Notes under the pieces: generated by a model
The model's database searches: none
The model's input: the letters and a program-made list of their open reading frames with translations, nothing else
What the model was told of the DNA's origin: nothing
Made by a program: the position numbers and the translations under genes
In this document: piece by piece, positions 1 to 8,863 of the stretch
How the letters are laid out: each line of letters begins with the position of its first letter
Position numbering within the stretch: the first letter of the stretch is position 1
From: Azoarcus sp.
GTDB taxonomy: Bacteria > Pseudomonadota > Gammaproteobacteria > Burkholderiales > Rhodocyclaceae
Reading direction: 5' to 3'
DNA: 45,902 nucleotides
Assembly: GCA_031285965.1 (NCBI GenBank)
Contig: JAITVD010000019.1
Coordinates: 1 to 45,902 of the forward strand

Positions 1-217
1 CGGAACTGGAACGGAACCACGGCAGCCAATGCGCGTTAAGCATCGGCGCCCCTCCCGCGTTTGGGATTTCCCCCTCAGTCCCCCTCCGCGCCGACATTTC
101 CGGCGTCATGCCCCCAAGGTCGTCAATCATAACCCGGAGACCAGAGTTTTCAAGAACCGTCGCCTCCCGGCCTCCCAGCTCCCTGACCCGCGTAACCTGT
201 GTATTTTCAGTATCGTT
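1..217 (-). pseudogene. N-terminal fragment of an aldose 1-epimerase-like gene, frameshifted and cut by the window edge
   Basis: On the minus strand an ATG at 217 is preceded by a good SD (GGAGGA, about 6 nt away) and reads MNDTENTQVTRVREL and so on, reaching LRVMIDDLGGMTPEMSARRG. After that the frame becomes implausible, but the next frame continues with APMLNAHWLPWFRSSS up to the window edge. GGMTPE followed by LNAHW..WFR is what I remember of the N-terminus of galactose-mutarotase/aldose 1-epimerase proteins. One missing G in the G-run near 83-88 would explain the shift. Either the gene is broken or the base is a sequencing error. The family call is from memory of short motifs only; the rest of the gene lies outside the window. 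Confidence 0.4.
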
Positions 218-412
218 CATAAGTTCCTCCGCCAAGAAAGAAATCTCACAAAGCACGGCCTTGCGCCGCTTGTTGTATAGTAATCCCAAATCCCCCTTTT
301 GAGAATAGGCGGTTTTGGGGTATCGCGTTTAGGTTCTAAGACTCGAAGAATTTGTGCCCGAAGCAGGAATTGCCTTTGAGAGTATGATATTTTTCTTTTT
401 TCAATATTTGAT

Positions 413-1696
413 TCATCTCGACAAATACCTTTCTCCGCAATCCTGTTCCGAATCATAAAAAGCGTTGTATTTCTGTTGTGCGTCTTGTTGCGCTTTGATA
501 CGCACGCCGTTAATGTGCTGAAAGTTTTCCTTTACTACTGCTACGATACCCTCATCAATCCCACCGCTTGTTACCATGTTGGATAGTATTTCCGTTGCTT
601 TTTCGGCGCTCATTCCCCGGCGGTACGGCCTGTCTTCCGTTATCGCTGTCACTATGTCCGCAACGGCCACAAGGCGCGATAGCTTTGTAAAATTCGCACC
701 CTTCACATGAAAGGGATAACCGTTTCCGTCCAGTCTTTCGTGGTGATAGGCCGCCCATGTCGCGACTTGTTCAAACCCTTTAATTTTGCTCAATACCGCA
801 TAGGTGTAATAAGTATGTTTTCGCATTTCGTTAAATTCTTCAACATTCAATGTGCCATTTTTTTCCAATATATCATCGGATATAGCAAGTTTTCCTATGT
901 CGTGCAGATACCCCGCTATCTCAATGAATTTACATTCCCTTTCTGAAAACTCTAATATTTTAGCTAGTTCAAGCGCAACCGCCGCAACGCCGCTTGAATG
1001 TGTTGCCGTAAATCTGCTTCTAAAGTCTATAACTTGCGAAATAAGTTTCGCAAGACTTCTTATTGTTTCGACATCTACTATTTGTCTCGGGAAGCGTATT
1101 CTTTCCGACAAAATGACGGTTACAGGCAAGGAGCATGCCTCAATCCAAAAATATTCTACTTTCATGATTTGGCGGAGGGCGTCAAGCGTATCCGGGTGAA
1201 ATATTGCTTTTCTTTTTTCAATAGCGTTCATGATTTCCGGGATTTGCCCTAACACCTCACGGCGTTTATCCAGTAATATGGATATCCTGTCCGCTAAATG
1301 AATAATATAGCTTCCAATCGGAATTTCATTCGCGGATTTATCAAAACGCGCGTGATGATATTTGATTAACGTGGCGGCTTTGCTGAAGGGCTGAAAATCC
1401 CGCAATAGTTTGTATCCCATATATTGGTGCTGGTTGTTTATATCATCGTGGAACGCCATAGAAGGGGATATTATCTTGAGTTTTTCTTCGCAGGTGAATG
1501 CGCCGATGTCATGCAGAATCGCACCTAGGGCAATATCGCGTATTTCATTGTCGGTCAGCGCCATTTCCTTTGCTATCATATAAGAGATATAGCAGACTTT
1601 TTTATGGTGGTCGTTTAAGTCAGAAGAAACCAAATCGACCGCTTCTGTTAGGCTAACCGCAAAATCAAAAATGGAATAATCAATTTCCGTAAACAT
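413..1696 (-). CDS. Tandem-HD protein with C-terminal HD-GYP domain (probable cyclic-di-GMP phosphodiesterase)
   Basis: 427 residues from an ATG at 1696 that has a clear AGGAGG 9 nt upstream; the reading frame stays open to 2089, but that extension runs antisense-frame through a recombinase remnant and has no SD. An N-terminal HD domain carries HDIG (62-65) and a second half with HH at 114-115 but no GYP motif. The C-terminal domain has HDIGK (265-269) and HHERLDGNGYP (318-328), the full HD-GYP signature, which in known members binds metals and hydrolyses cyclic di-GMP. No REC, PAS or membrane segment is visible, so it is probably cytosolic. The gene is visibly A/T-richer than everything from 2.2 kb onward and uses many AAA, ATA and TTT codons, which suggests transfer from another lineage. 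Whether the first HD domain is active is unknown. Confidence 0.85.
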   Translation of the reverse strand: MFTEIDYSIFDFAVSLTEAVDLVSSDLNDHHKKVCYISYMIAKEMALTDNEIRDIALGAILHDIGAFTCEEKLKIISPSMAFHDDINNQHQYMGYKLLRDFQPFSKAATLIKYHHARFDKSANEIPIGSYIIHLADRISILLDKRREVLGQIPEIMNAIEKRKAIFHPDTLDALRQIMKVEYFWIEACSLPVTVILSERIRFPRQIVDVETIRSLAKLISQVIDFRSRFTATHSSGVAAVALELAKILEFSERECKFIEIAGYLHDIGKLAISDDILEKNGTLNVEEFNEMRKHTYYTYAVLSKIKGFEQVATWAAYHHERLDGNGYPFHVKGANFTKLSRLVAVADIVTAITEDRPYRRGMSAEKATEILSNMVTSGGIDEGIVAVVKENFQHINGVRIKAQQDAQQKYNAFYDSEQDCGERYLSR

Positions 1697-1842
1697 CAGC
1701 CTTGCCTCCTGAAATGTTGCCCAATTATTGCGAGTGTCTTTGAAAAAACCCCCGCTATGTTCGGCGTATCCGTTCTGCGGGTATACCTCCAAAATAGAAT
1801 GTATACCCGCCATAAAAGTTTGTTTTATTTTTTCCGCTTGTC

Positions 1843-1995
1843 TTATGGCGTATCGACATTTTGGATGCTCCCTATGCTGACGTGCGCATAGATTTCGGTC
1901 GCTTTGCTGCTCTTGCCCAGAAATTCCCGAATGTACCGTAAATCCGTGCCGTTTTCGGTGGGAGCGGGACGTAGCTGTGCAATGTGGCACAGGCC
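1843..1995 (-). pseudogene. C-terminal remnant of a tyrosine recombinase/integrase, frameshifted
   Basis: The minus strand reads ENGTDLRYIREFLGKSSKA then TEIYAHVSIGSIQNVDTP and a stop at 1843. This matches the end of phage-integrase-family recombinases (consensus ENGTDLRYIQELLGHSS, then TEIYTHVS), including the catalytic Tyr (codon 1888-1890). Just upstream, in another frame, LHSY (about 1977-1988) matches the conserved RHSYATHLLE segment. The stretch joining LHSY to ENG is 14 nt where 15 are expected, so one base has been lost. Nothing of the N-terminal or the rest of the catalytic domain is recognisable. It probably marks the edge of the foreign DNA that brought in the neighbouring HD-GYP gene. 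Confidence 0.7.
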
Positions 1996-2200
1996 GCAAG
2001 CATAAGTACGCCTCTTCCCAAGCAGGGCAACGCCTTCCTGTTTCTTCATGAGGAACTGTATACTCGCCCCGCACATCGGCGCGGAGCAATTCCTTTATAT
2101 GCTAAAAGCATTAGAAGCGCGTCACGATGCCTGCGATGCCGGATAATGTGCCTTGCAGGTTCAAAGCGTTGTTTCAAAAACAGGCGGAAGCGAAAACGGA

Positions 2201-2845
2201 ATGTCCGAACTCATCATCAACATCGTGGTCTGGGCCGTGCCGGTGCTGCTGGCCATCACCGTGCATGAGGCGGCGCATGGCTACGTGGCGCGTCATTTTG
2301 GCGACCCGACCGCCGAGCAGGCCGGGCGCATCTCGCTCGACCCGTTCCGCCATATCGACCCGATGGGCACGGTGGTCGTGCCGCTGTGCATCTTCATGTT
2401 CTCCAGCCTGACGGGCAATCCGTGGACTTTCGGCTGGGCCAAGCCTGTTCCGGTCAATTTCAGCCGCCTGCGCAATCCCAAGGCGGATATGCTCTGGGTG
2501 GCGGCGGCGGGGCCGTTTGCCAATTTGGCGATGGCGCTGGTTTGGGCGGTCATCTACGCGCTCATCGCGAGGAAAGTGCCGTATGTCTATGTCCAGATTG
2601 CCGTGGCGGGGATGATGATTAACGGTGCGCTGATGTTCCTGAACCTGCTGCCAATACCGCCGCTCGATGGCGGGCGCATCGCGTTCAGTTTGCTGCCGGA
2701 CCGTTTGGCTTGGAAATATGCGCGTATCGAGCCTTTCGGCTTCATCATCCTGCTCGCGCTGATTGCGACGGGGTTGTTGGGCGCTATCCTCGGGCCGTTG
2801 CTGGGCGCTTTCCTGAAAGGTCTGATGAAGCTCTTTGGGCATTGA
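2201..2845 (+). CDS. Site-2 protease family protein (M50 zinc metallopeptidase, membrane)
   Basis: 214 residues from ATG 2201 (MSELIINIV); the frame is open from 2153 but the longer N-terminus looks like non-coding sequence. Membrane-embedded M50 peptidase: HEAAH at 22-26 fits the HExxH zinc site in the first transmembrane segment, and NLLPIPPLDGGRI near 145-160 supplies the conserved NxxPxxxLDG aspartate. WAKPVPVNF in between is typical of the short soluble-domain-less YwhC-like branch of the family. Hydrophobic segments alternate through the whole protein. No PDZ or CBS domain is present. It ends 2 bp before scpA, the usual neighbour in betaproteobacteria, so the two are likely co-transcribed. 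The substrate cannot be told. Confidence 0.88.
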   Translation: MSELIINIVVWAVPVLLAITVHEAAHGYVARHFGDPTAEQAGRISLDPFRHIDPMGTVVVPLCIFMFSSLTGNPWTFGWAKPVPVNFSRLRNPKADMLWVAAAGPFANLAMALVWAVIYALIARKVPYVYVQIAVAGMMINGALMFLNLLPIPPLDGGRIAFSLLPDRLAWKYARIEPFGFIILLALIATGLLGAILGPLLGAFLKGLMKLFGH

Positions 2846-2847
2846 AC

Positions 2848-3696
2848 ATGAACAGGATGGACAGCCAGCGCCAGACCGAAGAAACCAGCGTGGCGCAGCC
2901 CGAAGCGGGCGGGGCGCTGGATGCCGCGCTGGCGCGGCTCTACGGCGAGCCGATGCTGGAACTGCCCAAAGACTTATATATTCCGCCCGACGCGCTGCGT
3001 GTGTTCTTGGAAGCCTTCGAAGGCCCACTCGACCTGCTGCTTTACTTGATTCGCCGCGCCAACGTTGACGTGCTCGACATTCCAATGGCTCCGCTGACCG
3101 TCCAGTACCTCGAATACGTGGAAGCCATGCGCGCCAGCAATCTGGAACTGGCGGCGGAATACCTGCTGATGGCCGCGATGCTGCTGGAAATCAAGTCGCG
3201 GATGCTGCTGCCGCGCCCGCCCCGCGAAGAGTCCGTCGAGATTGACCCCAGAGCCGAACTGGTGCGCAGGCTGCTCGAATACGAACAGACCAAGCTGGCG
3301 GCGGCACGGCTCGACGCTTTGCCCCGGATGGGGCGCGATTTCGAGAGGGCGGGCGTGTTCGTGACCGAAAAAATCATCGAGCGGATGCCGGAAGTGAGCC
3401 TGCATGACCTGCAACTGGCGTGGCTGCGGCTGGTGAAGCGGGCGCGGCTCGTGCAGCATCACCGGATTGAGCGCGAAGAACTGTCGGTGCGCGAGCACAT
3501 GACGCGCATACTCAGAAAATTGCATGGCGGCGCGTTTGTCGTTTTCGATACGCTGTTCGATGTGGAAAAAGGCTCCGCCGCGCTGGTGGTGAGTTTTCTC
3601 GCCATGCTGGAATTGGTCAAGGAAACGCTGGTGGTCGTGACCCAGAACGAGGCGTTCGCGCCGATTTACGTGAAGCTGGCCGATGCTGGAAACTGA
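2848..3696 (+). CDS. scpA: Segregation and condensation protein A
   Basis: 282 residues from ATG 2848, 2 bp after the protease stop. ScpA is the kleisin that bridges the SMC ATPase heads and, with ScpB, forms the condensin complex for chromosome segregation. The N-terminal kleisin motif FEGPLDLLLYLI lies near 57-68, followed by DIPMAPLTVQYLEYVEAM and LAAEYLLMAAMLLEIKSRML, the best conserved parts of the family. A C-terminal winged-helix-like region (about 210-280) ends in an acidic and hydrophobic stretch. The first ~50 residues are a variable Gln/Glu-rich leader. The gene overlaps the start of scpB by 14 nt, consistent with translational coupling of two subunits of one complex. Confidence 0.95.
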   Translation: MNRMDSQRQTEETSVAQPEAGGALDAALARLYGEPMLELPKDLYIPPDALRVFLEAFEGPLDLLLYLIRRANVDVLDIPMAPLTVQYLEYVEAMRASNLELAAEYLLMAAMLLEIKSRMLLPRPPREESVEIDPRAELVRRLLEYEQTKLAAARLDALPRMGRDFERAGVFVTEKIIERMPEVSLHDLQLAWLRLVKRARLVQHHRIEREELSVREHMTRILRKLHGGAFVVFDTLFDVEKGSAALVVSFLAMLELVKETLVVVTQNEAFAPIYVKLADAGN

Positions 3697-4378
3697 AGAA
3701 AACATGCCCGAACGGGAAGATGCGCTGCCGGATGAAGAAGCCGATTTTGCAGACGCGGATTTTTCCTCTGCCGCGCCCATGACGGCGGCGGAGCCGGACA
3801 CCCCGGCGGCGCTCAAGCGCGTCATCGAAGCGGCGCTTTTTGGCAGCGCCGCGCCGCTGCCGGTGGGCGTGCTGCGCCAGTTGTTTGGGCAAGACCCCGG
3901 CGCGGAGCTGGTGCGCCGCCTGCTCGACGAGCTGCGCACGGACTGGGAAGCGGCGGGGCGGGGCGTGGAACTGGCGCAGACGGCCAACGGCTGGCGCTTC
4001 CAGACACGCGCCGAGCTTCAGCCCTATTTGGACAGATTGAAAAACGAAAAGCCGCCGCGCTATTCAAGGGCGGTCATGGAAACGCTGGCAATCATCGCGT
4101 ACCGCCAGCCGGTCACGCGGGGCGGCATCGAAGAGATTCGCGGCGTGGCCGTCTCGCCCAGCGTGCTCAAAACCTTGGAGTCGCGTGGCTGGATTGACGT
4201 GATAGGCCACCGCGACACGCCGGGCCGCCCGGCGCTTTTCGCCACCACCAAACGTTTTCTCGATGACATGGGCTTGCGCAGCCTCACTGAATTGCCTGCT
4301 TTGCCCGAAATTGAAAGGATGATGGAACTTGTCGACACCACGCACCCCGAAGCGGACACCCCTGCGCCCGCCGAGTAA
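3683..4378 (+). CDS. scpB: Segregation and condensation protein B
   Basis: 231 residues if translation starts at ATG 3683 inside the end of scpA; ATG 3704 (MPEREDALPD) is an alternative and neither has a strong SD. ScpB is the winged-helix partner of ScpA in the SMC condensin complex. Family features: LKRVIEAALFGSAAPLPVGVLRQLFG (about 44-69), VELAQTANGWRFQTR, then YSRAVMETLAIIAYRQPVTRGGIEEIRGVAVS, which is the most conserved block, and a C-terminal GRPALFATTKRFLDDMGL. The acidic first 40 residues and the last 20 are variable tails. Its end is overlapped by 50 nt by the downstream pseudouridine synthase gene, so the run scpA-scpB-rluB is a tight operon. Confidence 0.93.
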   Translation: MLETEENMPEREDALPDEEADFADADFSSAAPMTAAEPDTPAALKRVIEAALFGSAAPLPVGVLRQLFGQDPGAELVRRLLDELRTDWEAAGRGVELAQTANGWRFQTRAELQPYLDRLKNEKPPRYSRAVMETLAIIAYRQPVTRGGIEEIRGVAVSPSVLKTLESRGWIDVIGHRDTPGRPALFATTKRFLDDMGLRSLTELPALPEIERMMELVDTTHPEADTPAPAE

Positions 4379-5273
4379 GAACAAATTTTCGCGCCCCGAC
4401 GCGCCGGAAAGCATCGCGGACGGCAAGCCGGGCGGACGCTCCGCCCGTCGCGGGGCGCGATTCGGCGCGGATACTGGCGCGGCGGCTGAGCGGCTGCAAA
4501 AAATACTGGCTCGCGCTGGCGTGGCGTCGCGCCGCCAGGTTGAAGAATGGGTGGAAGAAGGCCGCATTCTGGTCAACGACCAGCCTGCCGCCCTTGGCCA
4601 GAAAATCGGCCCCGGCGACCGCGTCAAGCTCAATGGCAGGCTGGTTCAACTGCGCTTTGGCACGCGCCCCCCGCGCGTGCTGATCTACCACAAGCCCGAA
4701 GGCGAAATCGTCTCCCGCAACGACCCCGAAGGTCGTCCGTCCGTATTTGAACGGCTGCCCGCCTTGCGGCGCGGGCGCTGGCTCGCCATCGGGCGGCTGG
4801 ATTTCAACACCTCCGGGCTGCTGCTCTTCACCGACGACGGCGACCTTGCCAACCGGATGATGCACCCGCGCTACGGGTTCGAGCGCGAATACGCGGTTCG
4901 GCTCCTCGGCGAACTGGGCGACGAACATTTTCGGTCGCTGACCGAAGGCATTGCGCTCGAAGACGGTTCCGCCCGCTTCACTTCCCTGCGCACTGAAGGC
5001 GGGGAAGGCGTGAACCGCTGGTACAGGGTCGTCCTGCCGGAAGGCCGCAACCGCGAAGTGCGGCGCATGTTCGAGGCCGTCGGTTTCACCGTGAGCCGTT
5101 TGATGCGGGTGCGCTACGGCCCGGTCGAACTGCCGCCCCGGCTCAAGCGCGGCATGTGGATGGAAATGCTCGAAGCCGACGCATGCCGTTTGGCTGGCGT
5201 ACCCGTGCCGCAGAGGAGCGGCGCGGAGAAGGAACGCCCGCCCAGGCTTCGGCGGACTGCTGCGAGGGAATGA
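4329..5273 (+). CDS. rluB: 23S rRNA pseudouridine synthase B (RluB family)
   Basis: 314 residues from a TTG at 4329 that lies 50 nt inside scpB; no internal ATG precedes the S4 domain, so the start is uncertain. An S4 RNA-binding domain (about 52-100, ERLQKILARAGVASRRQVEEWV) is followed by the pseudouridine synthase domain with the catalytic Asp in GRLDFNTSGLLLFTDDG (about 156-172) and the C-terminal RNREVRRMFEAVGF motif. RluB-type enzymes modify U2605 of 23S rRNA. The N-terminus is Arg/Lys/Pro-rich and disordered-looking, and the tail beyond 285 is also basic, as often seen in this group. Next to scpA/scpB, as in many proteobacteria. Confidence 0.9.
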   Translation: MSTPRTPKRTPLRPPSKNKFSRPDAPESIADGKPGGRSARRGARFGADTGAAAERLQKILARAGVASRRQVEEWVEEGRILVNDQPAALGQKIGPGDRVKLNGRLVQLRFGTRPPRVLIYHKPEGEIVSRNDPEGRPSVFERLPALRRGRWLAIGRLDFNTSGLLLFTDDGDLANRMMHPRYGFEREYAVRLLGELGDEHFRSLTEGIALEDGSARFTSLRTEGGEGVNRWYRVVLPEGRNREVRRMFEAVGFTVSRLMRVRYGPVELPPRLKRGMWMEMLEADACRLAGVPVPQRSGAEKERPPRLRRTAARE

Positions 5274-5381
5274 GCCGCCGCCCGCTGCAAACATTCGCCT
5301 TGCGATGAAATTGCCGCGAGCCTGTTTTTCCGCCTCTTTTGCCGCTGCGTGGCCTTGTTCCGGCTTTGGTTTCGGGGAACC

Positions 5382-5390
5382 TGCTAGAAT
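5382..5390 (+). promoter_or_regulatory. Putative extended -10 element for the ndk operon
   Basis: TGC-TAGAAT (5382-5390) fits an extended -10 (TGnTATAAT with one mismatch) 40 nt before the ndk start. No convincing -35 hexamer is seen at the usual distance, which an extended -10 can tolerate. The gap 5274-5429 otherwise shows no gene. Inferred from sequence only. Confidence 0.35.
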
Positions 5391-5429
5391 TCGCCTCCTT
5401 CCGTTTTGTCACCCTTCTAGGAGAATTTC

Positions 5430-5855
5430 GTGGCCATTGAGCGCACTCTTTCCATTATCAAGCCCGATGCCGTCGCAAAGAACGTCATCGGAAAAATCAC
5501 CCAGCGTTTTGAAGGCGCGGGTCTCAAAGTGGTCGCGGCCCGCATGGCGCATCTGTCGGAGCGGGAAGCGGGCGAGTTCTACGCGGTGCACCGCGAGCGT
5601 CCGTTTTTCGCGGATTTGGTCAAGTTCATGACCTCCGGCCCGGTCATGGTGCAGGTGCTTGAAGGCGAGAACGCGATTGCCCAAAACCGCGAGCTGATGG
5701 GCGCGACCGACCCGAAAAAAGCCGCGCCGGGCACGATCCGCGCCGATTTTGCCGAATCCATCGACGCCAATGCCGTGCATGGTTCCGACGCGCCGGAGAC
5801 GGCTGCGGTGGAAATGGCGTTCTTCTTCCCCGGCATGGCCATCCATAGCCGCTGA
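5430..5855 (+). CDS. ndk: Nucleoside diphosphate kinase
   Basis: 141 residues, GTG start at 5430 with AGGAG 8 nt upstream. Transfers the gamma phosphate from ATP to nucleoside diphosphates through a phosphohistidine. [21 protein letters not shown] opens the protein as in almost all Ndk enzymes. The catalytic His is in the block [20 protein letters not shown] (about 114-133), with the phosphate-binding Arg/Thr residues in [22 protein letters not shown] just before it. Length is normal for the bacterial enzyme. It heads the long plus-strand run that continues with rlmN 7 bp downstream. Confidence 0.97.
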   Translation: MAIERTLSIIKPDAVAKNVIGKITQRFEGAGLKVVAARMAHLSEREAGEFYAVHRERPFFADLVKFMTSGPVMVQVLEGENAIAQNRELMGATDPKKAAPGTIRADFAESIDANAVHGSDAPETAAVEMAFFFPGMAIHSR

Positions 5856-5862
5856 ACTCAAT

Positions 5863-7005
5863 TTGTCAGGAATCGCCCCGGTTTCCTTGCCCGCCGTGCC
5901 CAATCTGCTCGATTACGACCTCGACGCGCTTTACGCTTGGTTTTCCGAATTGGGGGAGAAGCCTTTCCGCGCCCGTCAGGTGATGCGCTGGATGCACCGC
6001 GAAGGCTGCGACGATTTCGACGCGATGACCGATGTCGCCAAGGCGCTGCGGGCAAGGCTGAAAGAGCAGGCCGAGATTCGCGCGCCCGCGCTGCTGCGGG
6101 ATGCCCTGTCTGCGGACGGCACACGCAAGTGGCTGTTCGATGTGGGGGAAGGAAACGCCGTGGAGACGGTGTTCATTCCCGAGGCGGGGCGCGGGACGCT
6201 GTGCGTGTCGTCGCAGGCGGGCTGTGCGCTCGAATGCGCGTTCTGCGCGACCGGCAAGCAGGGGTTCAACCGCAACCTGACAACGGGCGAAATCGTCGGC
6301 CAGCTTTGGCTGGCGAACCGGCTGCTTGGCGCGAAGCCGTGCGGCGAAGGGCAGGATGGCGGGCGCGTCGTCAGTAATGTCGTGCTGATGGGCATGGGCG
6401 AGGCGCTGGCGAATGTCGATAATGTCGTTGCCGCTTTGCGGGTAATGCTCGATGACTACGCTTATGGGCTGTCCAGGCGGCGGGTGACGGTGTCGACGGC
6501 GGGCATCGTGCCAGCCATTGACCGTCTGCGCGAAGAATGCCCGGTGGCGCTGGCGGTGTCGCTCCACGCGCCCGACGATGCCTTGCGCGACCGCTTAGTG
6601 CCAATCAACCGCAAGTATCCGCTGCGCGATTTGATGGCGGCATGCCAGCGGTATCTCGAACGCGCGCCGCGAGATTTTGTGACGTTCGAGTACGTGATGC
6701 TCGACGGCATCAACGACAGCGATGCCCATGCACGTGCGCTGGTTGCGCTGACACGTGATGTGCCGTGCAAGTTCAACCTGATTCCGTTCAATCCTTTCCC
6801 GCGTTCCGGGTTTGCCCGTTCGCCAGCGGGGCGCGTGCGGCAATTCGCGGGGCTTTTGCTTGATTCAGGTATTATCGTCACGACACGCAAAACACGGGGC
6901 GGCGACGTGGCTGCCGCTTGCGGACAGCTTGCCGGACAGGTGCGGGACAAAACGAAGCGTACCGATATGAGTCCGTTGCAGACAGTGGAGGAGGTCTTTT
7001 CATGA
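5863..7005 (+). CDS. rlmN: Dual-specificity 23S rRNA/tRNA adenine-C2 methyltransferase RlmN
   Basis: Radical SAM enzyme that methylates A2503 of 23S rRNA and A37 of some tRNAs. I place the start at TTG 5863, just after the ndk stop; GTG 5896 (MPNLLDYD) is equally possible and neither has a clear SD. Family starts near this point, while the frame open back to 5749 runs inside ndk. The 4Fe-4S cluster cysteines are in CALECAFC (121, 125, 128). The second active-site Cys is in [11 protein letters not shown] near the C-terminus, which carries the covalent RNA intermediate in known RlmN. MGMGE is the SAM-binding GGE-type motif. The last ~20 residues form an atypical tail, and the stop overlaps the pilW start as ATGA. 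Confidence 0.93.
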   Translation: MSGIAPVSLPAVPNLLDYDLDALYAWFSELGEKPFRARQVMRWMHREGCDDFDAMTDVAKALRARLKEQAEIRAPALLRDALSADGTRKWLFDVGEGNAVETVFIPEAGRGTLCVSSQAGCALECAFCATGKQGFNRNLTTGEIVGQLWLANRLLGAKPCGEGQDGGRVVSNVVLMGMGEALANVDNVVAALRVMLDDYAYGLSRRRVTVSTAGIVPAIDRLREECPVALAVSLHAPDDALRDRLVPINRKYPLRDLMAACQRYLERAPRDFVTFEYVMLDGINDSDAHARALVALTRDVPCKFNLIPFNPFPRSGFARSPAGRVRQFAGLLLDSGIIVTTRKTRGGDVAAACGQLAGQVRDKTKRTDMSPLQTVEEVFS

Positions 7006-7868
7006 AGCGTCCAACATTCTTGCTGTGTTGGCTCGTTCCTGTTTTCTTTCTGGGCGGCTGCGCAACGCCTCCGGCGGGGAATGCCGGTGCGCAATCCGCT
7101 GGCGGGGGAGAAAATGGGGCGCGGGCCTATGCCGAATCCAATCCCAGTTTCAGCGGCGCTTACCCTCGGCCTTTGTCCGACGCGCAGCCCGCGAGCGAGG
7201 AAGAAAAGAGGGCGCGTATCCATGTCGAGCTTGGGCTGGGGTATTACGAGCTGGGGCGCACGGAGGTTGCTTTGGATGAAGCCAAGGCGGCTTTGGCCAG
7301 CAAGTCCGGCTATCCTCCGGCCTATTACCTGATGGGCTTGGTCTATATGGGGCTGAAGCAGAATACTCTGGCCGAAGAAGCCTTCCGCCGCGCGCTCAGC
7401 GCCGCGCCCGGAGACCCGGATTTCAACAACGGCTACGGGCTGTTCCTGTGCAACCAGAAGCGCGTCTCCGAAGCCTTGTCCCGATATGCGACTTCCTCGG
7501 CCAATCCGTATTACCTCTATAAAACACGCCCCTTCACTAATGCGGGCCAGTGTTTGTTGGAAAACAACGAGCTTGTGAGGGCGGAGAGCCAGTTTTCCAA
7601 AGCCTTGGAGGCTGACCCGTCCAACAGCGAGGCGCTGTACCGGTTGGCGGAAATCGCTTATCGCCGTGGGAATTTCCGGGGGGCGCATGATCTTCTCATT
7701 CAATATCATCGGCGTTTCAACCTCAGCGCGCGTTCGGTGTGGCTTGGCTTGCGCGCGGCGCGGCGAGCCGGGGATCGCCATACTGAGGCGAGCTATGCGG
7801 AGCAACTGCGTAGCCGCTTTGCGGGTTCCCCGGAAAACGTATTGATGATGCAAGGTAAATACGAGTGA
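7002..7868 (+). CDS. pilW: Type IV pilus biogenesis/stability lipoprotein PilW (PilF)
   Basis: 288 residues from ATG 7002, with GGAGGAGG about 8 nt upstream. The N-terminus is a lipoprotein signal ending in LGGC (Cys20), so the mature protein should be anchored in a membrane facing the periplasm, as known PilF/PilW, which help assemble the PilQ secretin. Tandem TPR units follow: [60 protein letters not shown] and a last set around [27 protein letters not shown] is characteristic of the pilus protein. Between rlmN and rodZ/ispG it holds its standard place. Stop and rodZ start overlap. Confidence 0.92.
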   Translation: MKRPTFLLCWLVPVFFLGGCATPPAGNAGAQSAGGGENGARAYAESNPSFSGAYPRPLSDAQPASEEEKRARIHVELGLGYYELGRTEVALDEAKAALASKSGYPPAYYLMGLVYMGLKQNTLAEEAFRRALSAAPGDPDFNNGYGLFLCNQKRVSEALSRYATSSANPYYLYKTRPFTNAGQCLLENNELVRAESQFSKALEADPSNSEALYRLAEIAYRRGNFRGAHDLLIQYHRRFNLSARSVWLGLRAARRAGDRHTEASYAEQLRSRFAGSPENVLMMQGKYE

Positions 7869-8863
7869 ATGCCATGCAGATAGAATCTGATTCTGTTGAT
7901 GAAAATAAGCCCGAAGCTGAGGCCACACCCGTGCCTGGCTTCGAGGACGTGTCCGTACCCGAATTCGTGCCAATGGAATTCGCGCCTCCCACGCTTTCGG
8001 CGGGAGAAATTCTTAAAAAAGCTCGGGAGGAGCGCGGGGAGTCACTGACCGATATTGCCCGGACGCTCAAAATATCGGCGCACCAGCTAGAGGCTCTCGA
8101 AAACGGGAGATTCGACACGCTGCCGGGGCCGACTTTCGTGCGCGGGTTTTTGCGCAATTACGCGCGGTATCTGGACATCGACCCCGAGCCTTTGCTTGAG
8201 GGCATCAACGTCCGAACTCCGACGGCGGCTGATCTTTCTTCGATGCTCAAGCTGCATGGCAATATGCAGCCTGCGGCAAGCCCGCGCCCCAAAAGCCGCG
8301 CGTTGCCGGTTTTGCTGTTCGTGCTGGGGGCGCTGGCGCTGGCTGGAGGGCTGGGTTTCGCCATTTACAAGCAGTGGTTCAATATTCGGTTCGATTCGCC
8401 CGCAAAGGCTCCTGCGCCAGCCGCTGCCGCCCCGAAGCCTGCCGCAGCGGCGCCCAAGCCCGAGAAGCCGGAGGAAACGGTTCAGTTGAAAAAGCAGGTC
8501 ATCAAACTTGAAGAGCCTGTGCCCGTCAATGTTGCGCCGGAACTGGCCAATCTTCCCGCGCTGGGGGAATCGCCCGTCGATGCCTCTGATCCGGCTGCGC
8601 CAGCCGTGCCAGTCGTACCCAAGGAGGCGACCCTCAAGCTGCTGTTCAATGCCAGCACTTTGGCGCAAGTGCGCGACAACAGCGGAAGGCTCATTTTCAC
8701 CCGCACTGGCAGCAAGGGCAGCGCCAGCAGCGTCAAGGGTAAGCCGCCTTTTTCGGTCATGGTCAGGCAGGCGAACAATGTGAAGCTGGAGTTCAACGGG
8801 CAAGCCGTTGATTTGAAGGGGCATACCAGCAGAGATGGGATTGCCCGTCTGACATTGCAATGA
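7865..8863 (+). CDS. rodZ: RodZ-like helix-turn-helix cytoskeletal membrane protein
   Basis: 332 residues from GTG 7865, which overlaps the pilW stop; ATG 7874 is an alternative start three codons later. Bitopic inner-membrane protein that links MreB to the cell-wall elongation machinery. A cytoplasmic helix-turn-helix domain (about 44-112, [20 protein letters not shown]...[14 protein letters not shown]) precedes a Pro/Lys linker and one transmembrane segment ([21 protein letters not shown]). The periplasmic part starts with an Ala/Pro/Lys-rich spacer and ends in a DUF4115-type beta domain ([21 protein letters not shown]... [11 protein letters not shown]). It overlaps ispG by ATGA, the usual arrangement in beta- and gammaproteobacteria. 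Confidence 0.93.
   Translation: MNAMQIESDSVDENKPEAEATPVPGFEDVSVPEFVPMEFAPPTLSAGEILKKAREERGESLTDIARTLKISAHQLEALENGRFDTLPGPTFVRGFLRNYARYLDIDPEPLLEGINVRTPTAADLSSMLKLHGNMQPAASPRPKSRALPVLLFVLGALALAGGLGFAIYKQWFNIRFDSPAKAPAPAAAAPKPAAAAPKPEKPEETVQLKKQVIKLEEPVPVNVAPELANLPALGESPVDASDPAAPAVPVVPKEATLKLLFNASTLAQVRDNSGRLIFTRTGSKGSASSVKGKPPFSVMVRQANNVKLEFNGQAVDLKGHTSRDGIARLTLQ

Noticed and set aside
1697-2089. N-terminal extension of the HD-GYP protein
   Set aside because: No SD, crosses the recombinase remnant in another frame, whereas ATG 1696 has AGGAGG at ideal spacing.
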